Assembly: GCF_013204855.1 (NCBI RefSeq)
Contig: NZ_JABMKZ010000013.1
Coordinates: 62,001 to 126,000 of the forward strand
Length of the DNA stretch: 64,000 bases
Origin: Paenibacillus alba
GTDB lineage: Bacteria > Bacillota > Bacilli > Paenibacillales > NBRC-103111
Direction of reading: 5' to 3'
Part shown: one piece after another, positions 60,593 to 64,000 of the stretch
Layout: the number at the start of each line of letters is the position of its first letter
Position numbering within the stretch: position 1 is the stretch's first letter
Position numbers and translations under genes: made by a program
Notes under the pieces: model-generated
Databases searched by the model: none
The model's input: the letters and a program-made list of their open reading frames with translations, nothing else
What the model was told of the DNA's origin: nothing

Positions 60593-61705
60593 ATGTATGT
60601 AGGCCGCGATATCATGAAAGATTCGGGCGCGATAGAAGGCTGAAATCAGGATAAGTGTCACTGGGCCAATGATGAGTCCAAGCAGTCCGAAAAGCTTCAG
60701 TCCAACAAACATAGCGATCAGAGTGGCAAGTGGATCTAAGCCGACCGAGGAGGCAAGCACCTTGGGCTCCATAATTTGCCTGGCAATAACGATGGCTCCG
60801 TACAGCACGCTGAGACCAATCCCCAGATAGAAGTTTCCTTGCGCAAAAAATACATATAAGATCCATGGCACCATGACAGCGCCTGTTCCCAAATAAGGCA
60901 TTAAGTCTGCCAAGCCTGTTAGCAAGCCGATGGTGATTGCATAATCAACACGAAGGACTAACAAGCCGATAATGACAACCAAAGCGGTTAGGGAGACGAG
61001 AATCAGCTGGGCGCGCATATAGCCAAATAAAGCTTTTTGCAAATCAGTCCGAATCAATTGCGTAGTCTTGACAATCACATCTGAGAAGATGCCTTTGTAG
61101 CGCTTGATCAGCTGATACCAATCTTTACTGATGAAGAAGGTAGCCAGCATGACAATAATCGTAATGGTTGCGATATTCGGAAGCGAGGTTAGGAATCTTC
61201 TTAACGTATCAAAAACGTAGCCAATAATGTACTTACTGACGTCGGCAATCGAGCCAGCGGTGGAAGTCAAATTCTTGTTTACGGTTTCTTGGTATTTCGG
61301 ATTATTTTCGAAAAACTCGTTGATGCGTTCGATCCAATCTTGGAACGCTGTTGAATTAATGAATACATTGAACTGCTCCACCCAAAGATTAATTTGTATC
61401 TGCAGGGTATCGGCCAGTGATCCAAGCTCTACGACAATATTGGCGACGAGCAAAGTGACGGCTGCGACCATTGCGCTTATAAAAAGCAGCATGGAAAAAG
61501 AGACGGCGAGCCAGCGGGGAAATTTTAATTTAAATTGAAAAAAGTTCACAACAGGGTTAAGCATTAGGGCCAGCACCCAGCCAAAAATAAAAGGATAAAT
61601 GAGCGGAATGACATAGTAAAATGCCAAACTGATGAGCACGATAATTAATGCCACCCAAATACCTCTGAAAATCTGATGAACTAAGCGTGGATTCAAGATT
61701 CCCAT
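60569..61705 (-). CDS. ytvI: AI-2E/YtvI family sporulation membrane protein
   Basis: A 378-residue polytopic membrane protein of the AI-2E transporter superfamily: two TM at the N-terminus (~13-50), a third near ~65-90, a long extracytoplasmic loop (~95-195, NNPKYQETVNKNL), then TM segments with the family's GLLTGLADLMPYLGTGAVM and the final GLLGLIIGPVTLILISAFY. The position beside fxsA, length and sequence suit sporulation protein YtvI. ATG 61705 has AAGGAGAG upstream; the frame extends further but without such a site. Divergent from ppk. Confidence 0.85.
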   Translation of the reverse strand: MGILNPRLVHQIFRGIWVALIIVLISLAFYYVIPLIYPFIFGWVLALMLNPVVNFFQFKLKFPRWLAVSFSMLLFISAMVAAVTLLVANIVVELGSLADTLQIQINLWVEQFNVFINSTAFQDWIERINEFFENNPKYQETVNKNLTSTAGSIADVSKYIIGYVFDTLRRFLTSLPNIATITIIVMLATFFISKDWYQLIKRYKGIFSDVIVKTTQLIRTDLQKALFGYMRAQLILVSLTALVVIIGLLVLRVDYAITIGLLTGLADLMPYLGTGAVMVPWILYVFFAQGNFYLGIGLSVLYGAIVIARQIMEPKVLASSVGLDPLATLIAMFVGLKLFGLLGLIIGPVTLILISAFYRARIFHDIAAYIHKGSTPPE

Positions 61706-61815
61706 GGTTGTTCTCTCCTTGATTCTAGTCTTTTTATTGTAACATGAAGTTGGATAAATACGGAAACGATCATTCATTTACAAAATCTTAATAAAGTAGA
61801 AGAGGGGGTTCTGCA

Positions 61816-61844
61816 TTGTCGGTGTACAAGACACATAGTACAAT
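61816..61844 (+). promoter_or_regulatory. Sigma-A-like promoter of ppk
   Basis: TTGTCG (61816-61821), exactly 17 bases, TACAAT (61839-61844), 50 bases before the ppk start. No PhoP-box repeats were clear in the region. Confidence 0.5.
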
Positions 61845-61894
61845 GTAGATATACCTATAGCAAAATAGATCCCATAACCATAACTGGAGGCTTT

Positions 61895-64000
61895 ATGAGT
61901 ATTGCACGAGAACCCGATCTGAAAGAAATGAAAGAGATCAAAGAAGTCAAAGAAATTTCGACCAAGTACTTGAACCGAGATTTGAGCTGGATTGAGTTCA
62001 ATTGGCGAGTTCTGGAGGAAGCGCAGGATGCGAGTACTCCGCTGCTTGAACGGATGAAATTTCTGGCGATCGTTTCTAGCAATCTCGATGAGTTCATGAG
62101 TGTTCGTGTTGCGGGGCTCAAAGATCAAATTAAGGCGGGTTATACCAAAAAAGATTTCACAGGCTACACGCCGGCAGGTCTAATTAAACGCATAATGAAA
62201 CGCACCGCCAAAATGGTGACTGAACAGTACAAAACGTATCGGGAAGTAACGCGCCTGTTGACCAAAGAAGGCATTGTGTTTACGGAATACGAAGATCTGA
62301 ATATGAGCCAGAAGAAAGCCATGGATGCTTATTATCATGATATTATTTTCCCTGTCTTAACACCGATGGCGGTCGATCAAAGCCGACCATTTCCACTTGT
62401 CCATAATCATTCGGTCTATTTAGCCGTTCTTTTGGTGCGCGAAGGCGACGATCCGGATGAAGAGCCTTATTTCGCCATCGTTCAAGTACCTAGTAATTTA
62501 TCTCGTTACATATCTGTACCCACAAGACCCAATAGTAAAAAGCAAGAATTTATTTTGCTTGAAGAATTAATGGAACATCATATTCAGTCCTTATTCAGCG
62601 GCTATATTCCGATTTCTGTGCATGGGTTCCGAGTGACTCGCAATGCTGATTTAACGCTTAATGAAGAAGGTGCGGAGGATCTGCTGGAAGAGATCGAGAA
62701 GGAGCTTAGACGCAGACGTTGGGGAGCTCCCGTGCGGCTGGAGGTGCAAGAAGGGATTCATCCCTATGCGCTTACCCAGCTTCAGGAAGAATTTGAGATC
62801 GAAGAGCAGATTTTTGAAATCGACGGCCCGCTCGATATTACTTATTTTATGAAGCTGGCCAGCACGTTGACGGGTTTCGAAAATCTTCGCTATCCACGCA
62901 TCAACGCCAAATATCCGGTCGAGTTTGAAGATACGGTCGATTTCTTTGATGTCCTGAAACAAAAAGATGTGCTTGTGCATCACCCTTTCGAAACGTTCGA
63001 CGCTGTGACGGATTTCATCGTTCATGCTGCATATGATCCTCACGTTTTGGCGATAAAAATGACCTTGTATCGAGCTAGCGGGAAGTCGCCGATTATTCAA
63101 GCATTAGCCAGAGCCGCGGAGTCTGGGAAGCAAGTAACGGTCGTTGTGGAACTCAAAGCCCGTTTCGATGAGGAACGCAATATCGCTTGGGCACGAATGC
63201 TGGAGAAGTCAGGCTGTCATGTTGTGTATGGCCTGGTCGGACTGAAAACACATGCGAAGATAACGCTTGTTGTGCGGCAAGAAGAGCATACGCTTCGCCG
63301 ATATGTGCATGTGGGAACCGGCAACTATAACGACAGTACGGCTCGGCTCTATACGGACGTAGGTCTATTCACTTCAAACAGTGTCATTGGGGAGGACGCA
63401 TCGGCGCTTTTCAATGAGATTACGGGATATTCAGCGCCGCATGACTGGCAGTCTTTTGCTGTCGCGCCGACGGATCTGAAAGATAAGCTGTTCGAGCTCA
63501 TCGAACGGGAAGCTGAACATGCAAGAGCGGGAAGACCAGCGCGGATTATTGCCAAGATGAACTCCTTGTCCAATCAGGAGATGGTCGATGCGTTATACGC
63601 GGCGTCTCAAGCAGGCGTGAAAATCGATCTGATTATTCGTGGTGTTTGCTGCTTGCGTCCTGGTGTGCCGGGTCTTAGTGAAAATATTACGGTTCGGAGC
63701 ATTGTGGATCGATTCTTGGAGCATTCCCGGATGTACTATTTCGAGAACGGCGGTCTCGTTGATGTGTATTTATCCTCAGCCGATTGGATGACACGTAATT
63801 TGACTCGTCGTATCGAGTTGATGTGTCCAGTTCTTGATCATGATATGAAGAAAATGATGATTCAAATTCTGAATGTCAGTCTGAACGATAATGTCAAAGC
63901 GAGAGAATTGATGCCAAACGGCATGTACAGTCGCATAAAAAATGAACTGACCCCTTATCGGAGCCAGTTCGAGGCTTTGAAAATTACGACTTGGAAAAAA
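61895..64000 (+). CDS. ppk: Polyphosphate kinase 1 (partial, runs off the window)
   Basis: Makes long-chain polyphosphate from ATP at the membrane. 702 codons are visible with no stop, so only the end is missing. N-terminal domain: YLNRDLSWIEFNWRVLEEA, LERMKFLAIVSSNLDEF. Head domain: VLTPMAVDQSRPFP. Catalytic domains: LYRASGKSPII, VELKARFDEERNI, the autophosphorylated His453 in GLKTHAK (His435 in E. coli) and His610 in LEHSRMYYF (His592 in E. coli). ATG 61895 has TGGAGG upstream. A Lys/Glu-rich repeat (KEMKEIKEVKEI) opens the protein. An exopolyphosphatase gene may follow outside the window. Confidence 0.97.
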   Translation, partial: MSIAREPDLKEMKEIKEVKEISTKYLNRDLSWIEFNWRVLEEAQDASTPLLERMKFLAIVSSNLDEFMSVRVAGLKDQIKAGYTKKDFTGYTPAGLIKRIMKRTAKMVTEQYKTYREVTRLLTKEGIVFTEYEDLNMSQKKAMDAYYHDIIFPVLTPMAVDQSRPFPLVHNHSVYLAVLLVREGDDPDEEPYFAIVQVPSNLSRYISVPTRPNSKKQEFILLEELMEHHIQSLFSGYIPISVHGFRVTRNADLTLNEEGAEDLLEEIEKELRRRRWGAPVRLEVQEGIHPYALTQLQEEFEIEEQIFEIDGPLDITYFMKLASTLTGFENLRYPRINAKYPVEFEDTVDFFDVLKQKDVLVHHPFETFDAVTDFIVHAAYDPHVLAIKMTLYRASGKSPIIQALARAAESGKQVTVVVELKARFDEERNIAWARMLEKSGCHVVYGLVGLKTHAKITLVVRQEEHTLRRYVHVGTGNYNDSTARLYTDVGLFTSNSVIGEDASALFNEITGYSAPHDWQSFAVAPTDLKDKLFELIEREAEHARAGRPARIIAKMNSLSNQEMVDALYAASQAGVKIDLIIRGVCCLRPGVPGLSENITVRSIVDRFLEHSRMYYFENGGLVDVYLSSADWMTRNLTRRIELMCPVLDHDMKKMMIQILNVSLNDNVKARELMPNGMYSRIKNELTPYRSQFEALKITTWKK

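Overview
The window looks like a chromosomal segment of an endospore-forming Gram-positive bacterium of the Paenibacillaceae (Paenibacillus-like). Reasons: many sporulation, coat and germination genes (a yheA/yheC/yheD block, a gerP-type gene, ytrI, ytrH, ytvI and a ger receptor operon); Firmicutes-type Shine-Dalgarno sites with frequent GTG and TTG starts; YesM/YesN regulators beside a sugar ABC transporter; and the Bacillus-like neighbourhood ytoI-ytpI-ytrIH-dnaE-accDA-pyk-fxsA-ytvI. No tRNA, rRNA, CRISPR array, prophage or insertion sequence was recognised.

Layout. 1-6.9 kb: RND efflux permease, lipoprotein adaptor and a secreted beta-repeat protein behind a TetR-type palindrome, then a GXWXG/DUF4334 protein. 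7-8.1 kb: a Gfo/Idh/MocA oxidoreductase on the minus strand. 8.3-14.9 kb: YesM kinase, YesN regulator and a CUT1 sugar ABC transporter (binding protein and two permeases, no ATPase). 14.9-18.0 kb, minus strand: a YdcF protein, an intergenic palindrome cluster, and nagB-nagA for amino-sugar catabolism. 18.2-20.9 kb: HAD phosphatase, a gerP-type spore protein, and a metal efflux pair (CDF transporter plus ArsR/SmtB sensor) with a clear promoter and operator. 20.9-27.1 kb, minus strand: five consecutive YheC/YheD ATP-grasp spore-coat paralogues, divergent from yheA. 28-32.8 kb: LytS/LytTR two-component system, CstA-family transporter with a cre site, and its small YbdD-type partner. 33-36.6 kb: acyltransferase, then an OYE-family reductase and an SDR divergent from an HxlR regulator. 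36.6-38.5 kb: five tandem copies of a ~112-bp unit, then hxlA-hxlB for formaldehyde fixation. 38.7-41.8 kb: luciferase-like monooxygenase, MFS exporter and nitroreductase. 41.9-53.2 kb: small membrane protein, ytoI, ytpI, ytrIH, dnaE, a PgpA-like gene, accD-accA-pyk. 53.4-59.5 kb, minus strand: ger operon in the order A-B-C-C-B. 59.6-64 kb: thioesterase, fxsA, ytvI and ppk, which runs off the right end.

Most standing out: the yheC/D expansion, the tandem repeat before hxlAB, a histidine kinase with no AUG/GUG/UUG start in its expected N-terminal region, two predicted sigma-E promoters (one before an uncharacterised membrane protein), and a LexA-like box inside a promoter followed at once by a terminator. 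All assignments come from reading the sequence and recalled family knowledge; no database search was run.
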